A stretch of 64,000 bases of DNA from Excoecaria cochinchinensis (taxonomy: Eukaryota; Streptophyta; Magnoliopsida; Malpighiales; Euphorbiaceae), in the NCBI GenBank assembly GCA_947683425.1, contig CANTUQ010000043.1:12262501-12326500 (forward strand). The letters run 5' to 3'. Below the pieces are notes generated by a model. The model searched no databases and had not been told where the DNA came from. It saw only the letters and a program-made list of their open reading frames with translations. Shown one piece after another: positions 11,101 through 22,996 of the stretch. Numbering within the stretch: the first letter of the stretch is position 1; each line of letters opens with the position of its first letter. Position numbers and translations under genes: made by a program.

Positions 11101-11947
11101 ATATATACCCATTAATGAACAACAAAATATCAGTACCAAAGCAAATAAAATTGTATGTATTATGGCCTAGTTACGTGGCTCATATGATTAATTTAATTAA
11201 ATAGATTTAATAATTTCAAATTCTAGTTATAAAATGATATACAAATATCTAACCCTGATTGATGTCGGAGTAATAAAAGGATTCAAAGCTTTATCCTACC
11301 GATTATATTAATTCTTTTTTCCTCAAGAGATTTTCAAAAGTTTGCGAAAGTGACAAAAATTAAGTTTTATCAAATTAAATTACAAGATAATTGAAGAATA
11401 AGAGATAAAAATTAGTTAAATTACCATAGAATATTTTTTATATATATATATAATACATTTTTGGAAGCAGATAAGGATGAAATTCGAATTCTAAATGGAA
11501 AATTAGCTAAATTTTCATCCGAGTGATTCCATAAAATTCTTAAATTATAATTAATCAGTAAAAGTCATATAGTTGAAATATCATTAATTTATGCCTATGT
11601 GATATTATGTTATATATAAATGATTATACATGTAAGTAATTAAATTAATACTCACAAAAGTCACTCAAAATATCCATGATCTGCTGATTAGATCCTGCAA
11701 TTTCGAAGCAGCCATAATAGTAATTGAAATAACAGTTGGGTCGTTGATGTTGCTGTTATTAGTAGTGGTGGTGGTCCTTGAGATCAAAGTGGTTTCCATC
11801 TCAGTAAACCACTACTTTATATAGGAAAATATTTACTTAATATGGGAAATATTTACCTGGTCCTAGTACATATCTCCACCTATTTATTAGCCCAATCACA
11901 TTTTGCCATTTCAAATGCAACATAAAACTATTTTATTTTCTTAGTGG
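11101..11947. other. A/T-rich interval with no supported gene
   Basis: The sequence is A/T-rich and includes a (TA)n run near 11440. On the minus strand a 44-codon ORF (11799 to 11665, starting METTLISRTTTTTNNSN) lies about 15 bp downstream of a TATA-like CTATATAAAG, with a GTGAGT just past its stop. A first exon or gene fragment is possible but the spacing is wrong for a normal promoter. I do not call a gene. Confidence 0.25.
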
Positions 11948-12900
11948 TATTATAAGAAAATGCAAAAATTCTATGAAAATTTACCGGCATAACAAAATTC
12001 TGTACTTATTTACCGACGGAATTTACTTTTCATAAAGTTGTAGGAAAAAAGTGTTCATAGTTTTCCATCATTAAAAATGGAGGCATTAATTACTAATGGA
12101 AATTAGTGACGAATAAGTGTATCCATCGTAAATATTGGCACCAATATTTCTCGATTAAAAATTTCTACTAAATTTTCCGACAGAATAGACAATTCAATAG
12201 GCAATTGTTCGAATATAAAACGATTTTCGACATAGTTGATATTTCCGTCTAGACATATTCAATTTACTGACAGTCTCAATGATTTTGTAGGTAATATATA
12301 CCTACGGAATAATTGCTCCGTCGATAAATATCGACTTTCCCAACGGAATAACAATTATGTAGGGAATTGTTCAGAGATACAAAAATTCCCTACGGAGTTT
12401 GTCTTTCTGTCAGTAAATTTGCAATTTCTCGAAGGTATTGAAAACTTCGTAGGGAATATTTACCTATGGAATAACTTTTTCTTTCGAGAAATATTTTATT
12501 TCGTGATGAAATACACAAATCAATAGGTAATTGTTTACAGATGAAAGAATTACCTACTGTAATTCATTTTTCGTCGAAAATTTTTTAATATAACGACGGA
12601 ATTGATAATAAGGAATTACCTACGAAATTTTCAATTCTGTCGAAAAATATTAAAGAACTAAATCAAAATCGCCCTCAATCTGTCTCACCCTAAATTCGAA
12701 CCCTCTCTTTCTCTCTCTCTCAACCTCAGTAATCACGATTTTCATCGTATCGTCGCCTCCACATCTCAGTCCACTATTCTCATCTCCGTAACTGCCCTTC
12801 GTCGGGTTCATCTTCTGCTTCTGCTTTTTTTTTTTTTCCTTCAATTTATCTTCTAATTGGTTTTCCGTTCGGTTCCTCCTCCTCACCTCCTTCACCTAGT
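11948..12900 (+). mobile_element. Truncated CACTA 5' end with mutated terminus
   Basis: TATTATAAGAAAA (11948-11960) equals the plant CACTA terminus CACTACAAGAAAA with all three C changed to T. It is followed by about 650 bp of inverted subterminal motifs (pairs such as TACCTACGGAAT and CTCCGTCGA, and TAGGTAATTG with CAATTACCTA) and then a C/T-rich leader-like stretch (12660-12890), the same order as the better-preserved CACTA at 38898. No transposase follows: element A begins at 13027. Short ORFs here are by-products of the repeats. Confidence 0.55.
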
Positions 12901-15320
12901 CACCGGTTAGTGACCAATTGCGAAAGGATTGAAGCCAAGGTCATGATTCAAGTTCTGCTTCACTATATGTTCTGCCACATGATTTTTTTTGAATTTTTTC
13001 CTACTTTTTGCTTCTTTTATTATTAGTGTAATTGCCCAAATACCGGTCTGGAAGTGTCAGTGAATAATTTTAATGTTATCATGATGATCGCAGCGTCGAA
13101 CAGTGCAGGGAGTGAGTTTGCAGTGTCAAAGTTTAGTGATAAGTGGGTTAGAAATATAGTGATTTCGGGACGGGTGACACCGGGGGTGGCTATACAGCAA
13201 ACCTGGCTGTCCGACACCCGAAAAATTTTAATTTCGCAAAAATGATCTGTGTCCCGTAAGGAATCTAGTGGTGAATTCGGAACTAAAAACGGAGTTAAAT
13301 TGACCTCCGAAAGTCATTCTGAAATTGGCCTCCGGTTCGATTCAATTTGAACCGGGGTTTGACCGAGGGGTTATAAATAGTAAATAAGGCCTCATGAAAG
13401 TTGAGTGTGTAGAATAAGACAATAGAAGTGTTATCTGTGAATTTTGACAGTTTTAGAGTTGTATTTTACGGTAGAAGAAAAATTGATCGAATCAGACCGG
13501 TTTAGGCGAACTGAGGCCCAAATTTACTCCGATTGAGCTGAAAATTTTCTGGGAGCCTATTTTTGATGTTTTAAGATCAATGGAATTAGTTAGAAGTGAA
13601 AATAATGAGATAAACATATAGATGCTTTGGAAAAGTGCAATTGAACTGAAAAAAATGGAATTTTGGTTCAAATCGGTTGGACCACCTTGGTTGGACCAAT
13701 TTGGTTCATTTATGGACTATATAAAGGAAGGAGAGGCTAGACTTCTCTATAAAAATCTTGCCAAAACCGACCTCCTTCTTCTTCTTTCAAAACCGTATGT
13801 TATTTTTCATACTTTCCTCCATTTTTCTTCATTCTTTCTTCAATATTTCTCCAATTCTTAGCCTCCCAAACAAATCTAAGTCCCTCTATAACATAAACAC
13901 AGCAAGTGGAGTCCATTTGGATCATTGAAAGTGAAGAAAACTAAGTATTCAAGGTTATGCCCTAAATTTGAGGTAAGAGATTTAAGGGTTTTTAATTTAG
14001 TTTATTGGTCCTTATGGGGGTTTTTGAGGGTGTAGAGCACATTTATGATGTTAGATTTCATATTGGAAGTTTGGTTTTAAAGTTATGTGGATTTTTGAAT
14101 TTGGCCACCTTAGGGAATAAATGGGAATGATGGAGTTTTACGAAGTTATGGCATGGGAAGCATGTTTATGATGTGGAGAACAAGAATCTAAGGTGAGTGG
14201 ATACATTATCCTTCTGTTTCCATTGATTATGTGTGAATTTTAGGTTATATTTAAGTGTGAAAATGAGATTTAGGCATGTTTAATTAAATCTAATGTGATA
14301 TTCATAATCTATGGACTTAATATAGTGTATAAATATAATTACATGAAATTAAAACATATTGGAATGAAAACTCTAGTGTAAGCCGAATGGTTATTAAAGG
14401 ATTTCCTCAAGATCTAATGATGATTATGGTATATAAGATCTAATGATGATTATGGTATATAAATGATGGATATAGTGTATATAATATGTTTAAAGCATAA
14501 TAGAGTGATTAAAAGAATTAAAAGAAATTATAATGAAATGGTAAAGTAGTGGCCGAATGGTATATAAAGGGTTCAATTAAAATATATGATGAATTGTGCC
14601 ATATAAATAATATTTGTAGCATGTTTAATATGTAAGGGGTATGAATGAGTGATTAAATAAAATTAAAGTACATGATGTGAAAAAGTGATTCATTGACCAA
14701 ATGGTATTTATAAGGAATAAAGTGTGTATTTTGATAATTAATGTAATGTAATAGCATAATATGATTAAGTGATGATTACTGAGTGTGTATGTAAAGTGGT
14801 AAGTGAAAATTAAGTGTATGACAAAATAAGTGTGGTGGCATAATGTGATGTTTATATGAATATTGATTAAATATTGCCCTTAGTAGTTGTCTGGTAGGAA
14901 AATCTAGTCCAGGATATAATTGGCTAGCCATAGGGATTCCACACCACGGTACAAGTCATGGCGACTCGCTATTATAGATCAATGACGGTCTATTTCAGTG
15001 CAGTGTTATGTGTTTATAGTGTATCCAGTGATCAGTGTAGTGCAGTACAGTGAGAAATGGTCCTATTGGGATCATTTCATAGTGTAGTGATCTGTGAGAT
15101 CCACGTCTCGCATATCCGGTCAGCAAATTTTCTACCGGGTGTATAGTAGGTGCATTCTAATAATTATGTGATAAAAGTGATTAAAATAGTGATAAAAGTG
15201 AAAATGAGTGAAAACGGGACTAAAATGAAGTAAATAGAATGTTTAGGGGTAAAACGGTAATTTTATAAAAAGTTGGTAAAAAATGAGCAAGTTAGGTAAA
15301 AAGTGTAAGTGTAAGGGTAA

Positions 15321-17155
15321 TGTCACACCCCAAATCAGGCCTAGTCGGAATTTGCACGCGAAGTCGGGAATTTAAGGGTATTTCAGTAATTTATACTTGG
15401 GGGAAATTGGATAATAAGGATTTAATGGCAAAGTAATTAATTAAGTATGTTAAAAAGGAAAATGTTAGAGTGTGCTTATAGTGTATGGAAGTAAGATGTA
15501 AGTGGGTTTTTAAGAAATGCTATGGTGGGAGTTGTGTATAGTGCCTTGAAGATTTTTATTCAAGGAATGCTTGTATGTGGATGGTGTATGGTGCTTAGGA
15601 AGTGAATGGACAAGATTGTGACACTTGGGAATGTAGGGTGTTTGTTGGGGGTTTTTGTCTAGTGTGTGTTGTTTGGTAACATGGATTAAAGGCAATAATA
15701 TAGTGGATTGTGTGTTTGGTACCTAAAATGGGAAATATCTACTCAAGTAATTATATGGTGTATGTGAGAGTATAGTGCCATCAGTTGTGGATATAAGTAC
15801 GGGAACTAAGATGTGCATAACTGTGATCATGATCTTTCGAATGCCATGATTATACTTCATTATGCCATGCTTATGAAGATGCGACTTCGATTAGTTATGT
15901 CTATAAGAATATGAATTAATAGGTATATGAATGCAAACTTGAATTGTTGAATGCTATGGTTATAAGCATGCACACAAATGTGATTTTGTACTATTGATTG
16001 TCATGGTAAAGTATGTGAATCAAGATGCGTATGAATGTGCTCTTGACCTTGGAATGTTGTATATATTGTGTTATGTTACGTGCCCTCTCTCTCTAGTTTT
16101 CCCATTGTAATGATTTCGGCGTGTGGTCATGTGTTTACATTTCAAGGCATGATATTGTGTGGATTAGAGTTGCGCAGTGGAAGTGTGGTGGTTTGATGTT
16201 ATGTCCTGAGTTCCAGTTAGCGTATGCATCTTGTGGCATGATAAAAGTATGTTTAGATAACTAGTGTTCTCGGCATGATAGCTGGGTGCGTTATTGCCCG
16301 ATAATTGTATTGCATGTGCATGGGTTTTCCGCTAATGCATGGGTACTTTGGCATGATAGTTGTATGTGTATTATCTCTCGTGACTGTGCACGGTATGGTA
16401 CTGATATCTGATACCCGGTAAGTATATGCATAAAAGTCTGTATGTATTTTTACATGAATATTTATATCTACTGTCATCCTTTGTCTGTTTGGGGCTTTAC
16501 TTAACATGATATAAGAGTGTAGTTTTCGGACGAATATGATATTGAGATTAGCACTCAGGTAATATGTATAAGTACGTGAATATGAACTTCCGAATGCATG
16601 GCTTTCCTATACAGGCTTGTGTATCCATCTGTTGTGATTATTTGCATATGCCATTTGTGTATGTGACTTGCCTTGACGATCATTGTGAATAGTCGTCCAT
16701 ATTGCGTGTGTGTTCTCCCCACTAAGCGTTTATCGCTTAGCACGGGCTCTTTTCCCGTGCAGGTGGCAGGTTGTTTTCGGATCGAGTCACGCATCTGTAG
16801 GATTGGCCACATAGGAGCTAGAAGTTTTGTTATTTTGTCATCAGCTCCTGTATTTTGATTTCTGTAATCTGTAGCCTTTTGATTATATAAGGACCTTATT
16901 ATAATTAAGTTTTCAGTTATTTCTCCTCTTTACGCTTCCGCTGAATGATCATATGTATGCATGTGTATATGTTTCGGCTTAGTGCCTGTGTGTGTATGAA
17001 TTAATGTATGTCTAATTTTGCTTCTCAAGGTAAGTTTTAATTTCCCCGTGTTTTTGCATGATTGTATGCTTTCGCTTAGCGTAAGTGTGCATGTATGTGA
17101 GTGAACGTCGGTTGCGCACCCGCGTCCTTCCAATGGGGACGTAGGGGGTTTTACA
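15321..17155 (+). mobile_element. Solo LTR with perfect TSD (1835 bp)
   Basis: It starts TGTCACACCCC and ends GGGGGTTTTACA. The 5-bp target duplication GGTAA is at 15316-15320 and 17156-17160. No interior sequence or second LTR is present, so it is a solo LTR left by recombination. It carries the hairpin set GACGA/TCGTC (16675-16697), CTAAGCG/CGCTTAG (16722-16740) and CACGGG/CCCGTG (16741-16759), the last followed at once by CAG/GT. Confidence 0.93.
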
Positions 17156-17160
17156 GGTAA

Positions 17161-18960
17161 AATTGTAATTTTGGTAAAATGTGAGGTTAAAATAGTAAAT
17201 TAGTGAAAAAGTGATAAAACAAGGACCTAAATGTAATTTAGTGAAAATATAAGGTTAAAAGTGGTATGCAAGTGTAAAAAGGGTAAAATAGTAATTAAAT
17301 AAGTAAATAAGAGTAAAAGTGTAAATTGGAAAATAAGTGAGGTTAAAAAGGGTAATTATTGAATAAGTGAGGGCAAAATAGTAATTAGGTGAAAAAGAGG
17401 ACATAAAGGGAATTAGTGAAAAAGAAAGGATATGGGTGGTATTATGGAAAAAGTAAGGACATGAATGTAATTAATATAAAAGATGGGACATCGATGTAAT
17501 TAATTGAAAAGTTAGGGACGCATGTGGAATTAAGTAAAAAGATTAAGGACTTAAGTGTAAGTAATTATAATTGGTGAAGTAATTATGGAATATGTATATA
17601 TTTAATGTAATTAAAGTGATTTAATAAATAATATGATTGAAATAAGATCAATTAATGAATTAGTGTAAAAATATGTTAATTGGCAAAATAATGGTATAAT
17701 TAATTAATTGGTGAATTTAAGTGGATTATTACATTGAGGAAATAGTTGGATAAATTATTATATTTAATAAATTATATTGAAGTAGTGAAAATTTATGCAT
17801 TAAGTGAATGAATGATTTAAATGAGTGATTTAAGGATTAAAATGTAATTTGTGAGTTAATAATAATATAAATAGTGAGATTAATTATAACTAGTGGTATG
17901 ATTGTAATTATAGTGAATTAAGGTGTTAATATTGGAATTTATGAACAATGTGGGCACTATAGTGTAATGTAAAGAGAACATTTTAGTAGTACCTAGATGG
18001 AAATTTGTATGCTAAATAATAAAGTAATGTAATAATGAAATTAAGTAGTGGCAATTTCGTAAATATAAGATAATTAAAGGCTAAATTCTAATTTAGCATA
18101 AAGTAAGGGACTAAGTTGCAAATTGACAATAATAAGGCTAAGGAAGGGATTAAAATGTAATTATGCAATAAGAGAGATAATAAATGCGTGTCTGTAATTA
18201 GTGAGTGAACAATTAAGAATTTTAGAATAACATTGTTTGATTAAATATTAAGTGAATAAGGGATTAAATTAATTATGATTTAACTACGATGCTAGTGACA
18301 ATGAAGGGTAAATAGGTACATTAGTGGCGTTATTGTAAATAAGTGAAATTTATTGGACTTAAACTTAATTGATTATAACAATGCTAGTAATAATATTTAA
18401 GTGTAAATGGAAAAGAAATAGACTACTAAGTAATGAATAAATTGGTTTTATGTATATGTAAATTAAGAGTTGATATTTGAAAATAAATAAATAATAAGGT
18501 GGATAATGATGAAAATATAAATCAAGTGAAATGGAAAGATAGTGTTTAAATTGTAAGAAACATAGAGAGATTTAATTGTACAATTAATTATTAAGAGGCT
18601 ATAGTGGATAAAAGAACAGTGTAAATTAATTGAATAAAGGTAATAAGTAGGATTGGCAAATTAAGTGTAGCAAAAATAATTAGAATATTATAAGTGCGTA
18701 ATTGAGTATATTGGGAAATAAAAATTATAAAAATAAAAGTGATAAAGGATAGAATGAATAATAAATAGTGTTAATATAAAAGAAAATAGACAGGTCATTA
18801 TTGTGAATAATAATATAAGTGACCAAAATCAAATAAGAAATAACATATTAGTAATGAAATTTATAATGACATATATGTGGACCAAATGAATAGTAAAAAG
18901 AGACAGTTATAGGTCAATCGATAGTTAAGTGATCAAGTATATAGGATTAGTATGGAAAAC
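17161..18960 (+). repeat. Cytosine-poor degenerate repeat tract in the A LTR
   Basis: About 1.8 kb consists of diverged short units such as GGTAAAATAGTAATT, AGTGAAAAAG and GGACATAAATGTAATT. The plus strand is rich in A, T and G but strikingly poor in C over long runs. It is the continuation of the LTR interrupted by the solo LTR. I see no gene in it. Confidence 0.75.
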
Positions 18961-19315
18961 TTAATATAAGTATCCCCACTGGGCATTTTAATGCTCAGCG
19001 AGTAGTGTGTTAAATGCGCTCAGGTTATAATAGTTAGACGTGGCCGAAGACGTAGAAGCAATTGAAGATTGAGCAACAGCAAGGACCGAAGGATTTGCAA
19101 GGCATGTATACGATCGTAGTTGGGTAAAACTATGGTATAGGTAGGTAAGTTATATGTTAGTGTATTGTTATGTTTACTATGTATGTATTGTAGTGTATGT
19201 TAAAAAAAAAAAGAAGAAAATTCAGAGCTATCGAGTGTATTATTAGTGATTGACAATGCAGTGCAGTGTTGTGACATCTGGTATCCGTATCATTTACGGG
19301 TACAAGGGTGTTACA

Positions 19316-19614
19316 TTTATTTTGGTATCAGAGCAAAGGTTTAGGCGGTCCTAAGATCGGAGTTAGTGTAATAATGATGAAGTGATATGTATACATGCCA
19401 TGAATGGGTATTAATAGCAGAAGTGAGTGAAGGTAATGAAGGAAACATAAGGATAGTATAAGTTTACAGAATCGTAAGGGAGTGTAAGGTATGATAGCTG
19501 ATGTAAGTGAATGAGTGGTCTGAACTGAATGACCTCGTGATATAGTGATATTGAAATGTGGAAGTGATGCATGAAGAAAATTTCGAGGACGAAATTTTAT
19601 AAGTGGAGGAGAAT
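19316..19614 (+). mobile_element. 299-bp interior of element A, no genes
   Basis: The interval opens with the primer binding site TGGTATCAGAGCAAAGG (from 19323), matching initiator tRNA-Met, and closes with the polypurine-type end TTCGAGGACGAAATTTTATAAGTGGAGGAGAA before the second LTR at 19615. No gag or pol remains between. The flanking context is that of a Tekay-like chromovirus, so element A would depend on another element for all proteins. Confidence 0.85.
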
Positions 19615-20540
19615 TGTAATGGCCCAAATACCGGTCTGAAAGTGTTAGTGAATAATTTCAGTGTTATCATGATGATCGCAGCGTCGAACAATGCAGGGAG
19701 TGAGTTTGCCAGTGACAAAGTTTAGTGATAAGTGGGTTAGAAGTATAGTGATTTTGGCACGGGTGACACCGAGGTGGCTATACAGCAAACCCGGCTATCC
19801 GACGCCCGAAAAATTTTAATTTCACAAAAATGATTTGTGGGCTGTAAGGAGTCTAGTGGTGAAACCGAAACTAAAAACGGAGTTAAATTGACCTCCGAAA
19901 GTCATTTTTAAGTTGACCTCCGGTTCGGTTCAATTTGAACCGGGGTTTGACTGAGATTTGACCGAGGGGTTACAAATAATAAATAAGGCCTCATGGAAGT
20001 TGAGTGTGTAGAATAAGACAATAGAAGTGTTATCTGTGAATTTTGACAGTTTTAGAGTTGTATTTTATGGTAGAAGAAAATTTGATCGAATAAGACCGGT
20101 TTAGGAGAACTGAGGCACAAATGGACTCCGATTGAGCTGAAAATTTGCTGGGAGCCTATTTTTTATGTTTGTTAGAAGTGAAAATAATGAGAGGAACATA
20201 TAGATGCTTTGAAAAGTTCAATTGAACCGAAAAACCGAAATTTTGGTTCAAATCGGTTGGACTGGTTTGGTTCATTTATGAACTATATAAAGAAAGGAGA
20301 AGCCAGATTTCTCTGGAAAAATCCAGCCAAAACCGACCTCCTTCTTCTTTCAAAACCGTATGTTATTTTTCATACTTTCCTCCATTGTTCTTCATTCTTT
20401 CTTCAATATTTCTCCAAATATTAGCCTCCCAAACAAATCTAAGTCCCTCTATAACATAAACACACCAAGTGGAGTCCATTTGGAGCATTGAAAGTGAAGA
20501 AAACTAAGTATTCAAGGTTATACCCTAAATTTGAGGTAAG
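19615..20540 (+). mobile_element. Right LTR of element A, first part
   Basis: It starts TGTAATGGCCCAAATACCGG and follows the left LTR (13027-13977) with scattered substitutions and small indels. It stops at GGTAAG where pararetroviral sequence begins. The LTR resumes at 38650, but the segment matching 13978-14069 of the left copy is missing. Confidence 0.88.
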
Positions 20541-20647
20541 AAAGATAAGATAAGATAAGGAGGAATCTCCTTTAAAAAAGCTAAAGCTACTTTAATAAAG
20601 TAGAGGAATATATTCCTCTTTACAAAAGATACTTTAATAAAGCTACT

Positions 20648-20884
20648 TTATTTCTTTATTGGCTCATGGGAAGGAGACATGTTGATATCTTCTGGATCAA
20701 TATCTTGGAATCCGAGTTGTAGGGTCCAGTCAATGTCATCCATGGGGTCATTCATGTCCTTTTTGTCTTCAAGGATGGAGAGAAAATTCTGAGCCATTAT
20801 TTCTGCATCAGGAGTGTTTAACAGAGGGTCAAGTGAGTCCAGCAAAGGGAAAGGATCCTGGGAGTCTTGGAATAAAGAATCCAA
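20648..20884 (-). pseudogene. Pararetroviral C-terminal fragment
   Basis: An acidic 78-codon segment (MDSLFQDSQDPFPLL) lies on the minus strand just left of solo LTR B, whose insertion separates it from the RNase H side at 31681. It ends at a stop and is followed by palindrome-rich sequence (20541-20647, including AGAGGAATATATTCCTCT at 20602-20619) that looks like the viral intergenic region. No domain is recognised. Confidence 0.5.
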
Positions 20885-21421
20885 GTAATTTGGCCTCTGG
20901 GATTGTCACATCCCGTTTGCCCCCTAGTCGAATGAGCCAATTGTGTGTGTGTATATTTGCATGAGTTGGCATCATGTAAGGGTATTCTGGTAAATAAGCA
21001 TGTTTTGTGGGTTTGTTCATGCGTGGAAATGCATATAGAAATATTGTGTGCATATTTGAAATTATAATCATTTGCATGTGAGTACACCATAGTAGGATAT
21101 ATTATTTAGGTGTCTCATTGTGTGTGTTGTGCATACAATTGTAGGGTATGTTGTAGTTGAGAGAGTCTAGTGTGTGTGTGACATAAGCTTCTGAGGTGTG
21201 AGTGACCAATCCCTTCACTAGTAGATTGACACATGTCTTAGGTTAAGAAAAGAAAAAGGAAAAGAAAGGAAAGGGGAAATCAGATTTTCTTCACTTGTTT
21301 CCCGTTCATCACCGTCCCCTCCCTCTTCTCTTCTCCTTCTTCTTCTCTTTTGAGCCTTAGTGAGATTCAAGGGTTGCTAGTGGGGTTTTGATAATCTCTT
21401 AGTGTTTATTGGTAAGTCTTA

Positions 21422-22982
21422 TGTTGTGCATTTTCTAATGATGCAACATACCGCAAGTATACGGTGTACCGCAATAGTACTTTAGATATCGATCCCACAG
21501 GGAACGTGTTACACACTATTACTAATTGATTTTAATCTTGTTTACAATTATAAAATGATAGAGAAGTGGTTCTAATTTAATCTAATATGTAAACTTATTA
21601 AACCTAGTTAATGATAGGCAAAAGAAGATAAAATAAATCATGAAGAATTAAAAACAATGAACTTGATTCCATCATTTAGATTAACATCTTTCATCTTTTT
21701 ATGCAAGCCAAGTTAGAATAAACTTTTAACTCACTCTCTCGACATGAATTAAAATGCCTAAAACATATAATTAAAATTCTAACTCACAATTTTCATTAAT
21801 GAATTAGAGGTTTCTAATTACATATTTTAAGAATAAACACTAACCTATAGCAATTATCTCAATATACCAATTTCTCAAATATACCTTGATAATGAATCTC
21901 TATTAAATGTCGGATAAAGCAAACTCTCGAATTACTTTAACTTGTAAAGATCATGCAAAAGATATTAATAGAGAATCTACAATGAAAGACTATGAAAGTA
22001 GATAGAAATAGAAAGAATTATAATATGCAAGTTCATTAAAATGATATTCATAAAAATAGTGGAGAAGAATTAAAAATAAGAGAATAAGATAGAAGCCTTT
22101 CAACCCTTTTTCCCAATCTCTTGAAATAGATTTTCTCCTCCTTGATCTTCTTCTTCAAATCATAGAACTAAATAATGAAATTTAACTAAAGAAGAACTGT
22201 TTACAAAATACAGAAAATTCCTTAACTAAAAAAATTCATCATCCTAAAATTATAATTAAACTACATATTTATAGATATTAATCTAAGAATTGTGTCCCTT
22301 GAAGATGTCTCTTGGGAATGGTTGCACAATTTGGTGAAAGATGGTGACTTTTCATGTGATTTTTGGCCCAAAATCGTCCAACGGTCGCCTCTGTCGCGCT
22401 CGCAACGGTGTCGCGATCGCGACAGAACGCGCTTGCCCATTTCTTCCTTCTTTCCTCTCTTCGGTTTTCTTTTCCCTCTCTGGCCAGTCACGTCGCGTGA
22501 CTTCTTCCCTTCTTTCTCTTCTCTTCTCTTTTCTCTTCCTTTCCTAGCCTCTCTGTGGCGTCACGTCGCGTGACCTTTGCTCACGCCGTGACCTCTCCTC
22601 TCGCAACTCCTCCTCTTCTTTTCTTTCTCTTTTTCTTCTTTCTCTTCTTCAGTCACGTCACGTGACCTTAGCTCACGGCGTGACTCCTTCTCTCTCGCAA
22701 TCCCTTCTTCTTTTCATCCTTCCTCTTCTTTCTTCTTATCAAGTCACGTCACGTGACTCCTTGTCACGGCGTGATCTGCTCCTCTTCGTGATCTCTCTCC
22801 TTCTTTATCTGTTCTTCTCTTTAATTTTCACCTAAAAACACAGAAAATCAACATAAAAACTCAACTGATACAAATAAACATAATCTAATATATCACATCA
22901 AATTATACACACAATTACATAATTAATTACACAAACTCACACAAAATAAATACTAAATTATAGTTCAATTTAGCTCCTATCA
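21422..22982 (-). repeat. Athila-like 3' LTR (1561 bp)
   Basis: Read on the minus strand it begins TGATAGGAGCTAAATTG and ends TGCACAACA. It contains a palindrome cluster (22385-22790) with GTCGCGATCGCGAC, TCACGTCGCGTGA and TCACGTCACGTGA, the last holding a CACGTG G-box core, all inside C/T-rich sequence. ORFs here recur in the other LTR only because the LTRs are duplicates. Confidence 0.95.
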
Positions 22983-22996
22983 AATTCCCCCACACT
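22983..22996 (-). promoter_or_regulatory. Athila-like polypurine tract
   Basis: On the minus strand GTGTGGGGGAATT abuts the LTR start. It is preceded by GCAAGGGTTTAGT, the usual Athila context. It primes plus-strand synthesis. Confidence 0.85.

Larger units (their letters stand above)
13027..19315 (+). mobile_element. Left LTR of element A (about 4.45 kb without its insertion)
   Basis: It begins TGTAATTGCCCAAATACCGG, repeated almost identically at 19615, and ends AAGGGTGTTACA just before a primer binding site. A solo LTR (15321-17155) plus 5-bp TSD accounts for 1840 bp of the span. A donor-like GTAAGA lies at 13973-13978. A hairpin CTGGGCATTTTAATGCTCAG at 18979-18998 corresponds in position to the CTAAGCG hairpin of other LTRs. 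No coding sequence is present. Confidence 0.82.

Noticed and set aside
10639..11204. Overlapping Lys/Asn- and Phe-rich ORFs on both strands
   Set aside because: They come from A/C-rich simple sequence at 10945-11030. No domain and no conserved start.
11665..11799. 44-codon minus-strand ORF with upstream TATA-like box and downstream GTGAGT as a host first exon
   Set aside because: The TATA-like box is only about 15 bp from the ATG, there is no recognisable protein, and no further exon can be linked.
19323..19339. TGGTATCAGAGC motifs as possible tRNA pieces
   Set aside because: They are primer binding sites complementary to initiator tRNA-Met, placed directly after LTR ends (also 50763-50775, and the viral site at 38006). 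No tRNA gene cloverleaf is present.
22292..22573. ORFs of 68-93 codons repeated almost identically at 28856-29137
   Set aside because: They are conserved only because both lie in the two LTRs of a young element. Composition is C/T-rich leader sequence and palindromes.
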